DNA from: Burkholderiales bacterium RIFOXYD12_FULL_59_19 | GTDB taxonomy: Bacteria > Pseudomonadota > Gammaproteobacteria > Burkholderiales > Burkholderiaceae_C | Direction of reading: 5' to 3' | Assembly: GCA_001771065.1 (NCBI GenBank) | Contig: MESQ01000023.1 | Coordinates: 1-50,759 of the forward strand | DNA: 50,759 nt | Shown here: positions 50,190 through 50,759 of the stretch, piece after piece | How positions within the stretch are numbered: the first letter of the stretch is position 1 | Layout: every line of letters begins with the position of its first letter | The notes under the pieces: model-generated | What the model saw: only the letters and a program-made list of their open reading frames with translations | Database searches by the model: none | Told to the model about the DNA's origin: nothing | Translations under genes and position numbers: made by a program

Positions 50190-50759
50190 TTAGTTAGATT
50201 GGTTAAGGAGGTCCGAAACCCTTGCTGGGCATGGGCTGGCGGTCGATGCGCACGTGTGATTACCCGTGTGGTTTGCGGACGATTCCCCGAATGCCGTGCG
50301 GGTGATTCCCGACTCCGGACACAGCTTGTTCACCGACTTGTCAACAGTGCCTGTGGATAAGTCGGACTGGGGAGGCACGGACCAGCAGCGAAACCGAAGC
50401 CAGTCGGTGCTGCCCACGTGCTCCAGAGACAGCCAGTAGCCCGGCAATGACTGGCGGTGCACCAAGCGCCGCAACTGAACGCAGAAGTCGGCATAGCGCT
50501 GCAAGCTGCCCGACTTCAGATGCAGGTGACGCAGGTCGAAACGCCAGCCGTCCACTTGTCGGCCCCCATGCTTGCGCACCAGTCGGTACAGCCAGCGCTC
50601 GAAGCCGCCGGTGAGCTTGAAATACGCCGGGTCCAGGGTCAGGACCAAGGCATCCTCCATCACACCGGCATAAAACCAGTCCGCCAGGATCAACTCGATG
50701 CCGTAGGCCCGGCCATGGGCACCGGGCAGTTCCTTCCATTCATTGATCCAGGAGAAGCG
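50190..50759 (-). CDS. repA: RepA-like replication initiator, C-terminal part
   Basis: At least 189 residues, open to the window edge. The stretch RFSWINEWKELPGAHGRAYGIELI, then FKLTGGFERWLYRLVRKHGGRQVDGWRFDLRHLHLKSGS, is the RepA family of Tn4371-type ICEs (winged-helix initiator). The visible C-terminal 60 residues are low in structure and coincide with iteron-like repeats and a DnaA-box-like site. It is upstream of parA with a 10-base gap. It supports theta-type replication or stabilisation of the excised circle (family knowledge and inference). Confidence 0.88.
   Translation of the reverse strand, partial: RFSWINEWKELPGAHGRAYGIELILADWFYAGVMEDALVLTLDPAYFKLTGGFERWLYRLVRKHGGRQVDGWRFDLRHLHLKSGSLQRYADFCVQLRRLVHRQSLPGYWLSLEHVGSTDWLRFRCWSVPPQSDLSTGTVDKSVNKLCPESGITRTAFGESSANHTGNHTCASTASPCPARVSDLLNQSN
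50252..50310. repeat. Iteron-like direct repeats inside the end of repA
   Basis: TGCGGGTGATTCCC (50297-50310) and TGCGGACGATTCCC (50274-50287) are imperfect copies. ACGTGTGATTACCC (50252-50265) is a weaker third. Their starts are 22-23 bases apart, about two helical turns. This spacing is typical of iterons bound by plasmid Rep proteins, here within the coding sequence of the initiator. Confidence 0.5.
50352..50360 (-). promoter_or_regulatory. DnaA-box-like nonamer in repA
   Basis: The minus strand reads TTATCCACA, identical to the E. coli DnaA-box consensus, 42 bases from the nearest iteron-like repeat. A nearby initiator and repeats support an origin context, but a nine-base match also occurs by chance. 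Confidence 0.4.

Noticed and set aside
1..50759. CRISPR arrays, rRNA, tRNA genes, complete insertion sequences
   Set aside because: No regularly spaced repeats, cloverleaf or rRNA-like stretch, or intact transposase was seen by eye on either strand.

Overview
The window is most of an integrative and conjugative element (ICE) of the Tn4371 kind, or a close relative, from a high-GC proteobacterium, most likely a Burkholderiales beta-proteobacterium. That host assignment is inferred from gene content and GC-rich codon use; no rRNA, tRNA or clear chromosomal marker is present. The backbone is recognised from gene order on the minus strand. At the right are repA (cut by the window edge), parA, a small ribbon-helix-helix-like gene, a DUF2840 gene, traF and a VirD2/DUF3363 relaxase. 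At 8.7-21 kb are traG, a CopG-like gene, trbB, C, D, E, J, a TrbK-like lipoprotein, trbL, F, G, I and a DUF2274 gene. The left edge has the C-terminal part of a P4-type tyrosine integrase followed by an AlpA-like gene, as at the end of an island.

Two cargo regions interrupt the backbone. Cargo 1 (about 1.1-8.65 kb, between integrase and trb operon) is a stability/defence-like cluster. It holds a nucleotidyltransferase/winged-helix toxin-antitoxin pair, an AbiEi-like antitoxin whose AbiEii-like toxin is cut after about 30 residues, an XRE-ImmA/IrrE metallopeptidase with an unknown partner, a membrane-anchored XRE plus LRAT-like pair, and a HEPN-like protein with a small partner. Short repeats mark the joins of this patchwork.

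Cargo 2 (about 21-45.6 kb, between traG and the relaxase) looks like an envelope and lipid island. From left to right: a lipase-like lipoprotein and a MipA/OmpV protein (minus strand) behind a TetR-type operator; a cut FAD oxidoreductase; a second MipA with a two-component system; a five-gene operon of thermostable-hemolysin-like protein, AMP-dependent acyl ligase (frameshifted), haem-oxygenase-like diiron oxidase, short-chain dehydrogenase and TPR protein; an MlaA-like lipoprotein; a four-gene exporter (outer-membrane factor, HlyD adaptor, RbbA-like double ABC ATPase, ABC-2 permease) with a TetR repressor; a broken ester cyclase; and a tannase/feruloyl-esterase lipoprotein divergent from an AraC regulator.

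Two regulatory circuits can be read from the DNA. The same 11-bp-period direct repeat, and an almost identical leader of equal length, precede mipA-2 and the hemolysin/ligase/oxidase operon, so the adjacent response regulator probably drives both. A near-identical TetR-type operator/promoter precedes both the lipase-MipA pair and the exporter, so the island's TetR repressor probably controls both. The most novel-looking unit is the two-component-controlled ligase/diiron-oxidase/SDR operon, which may make or modify a fatty-acid-derived product.
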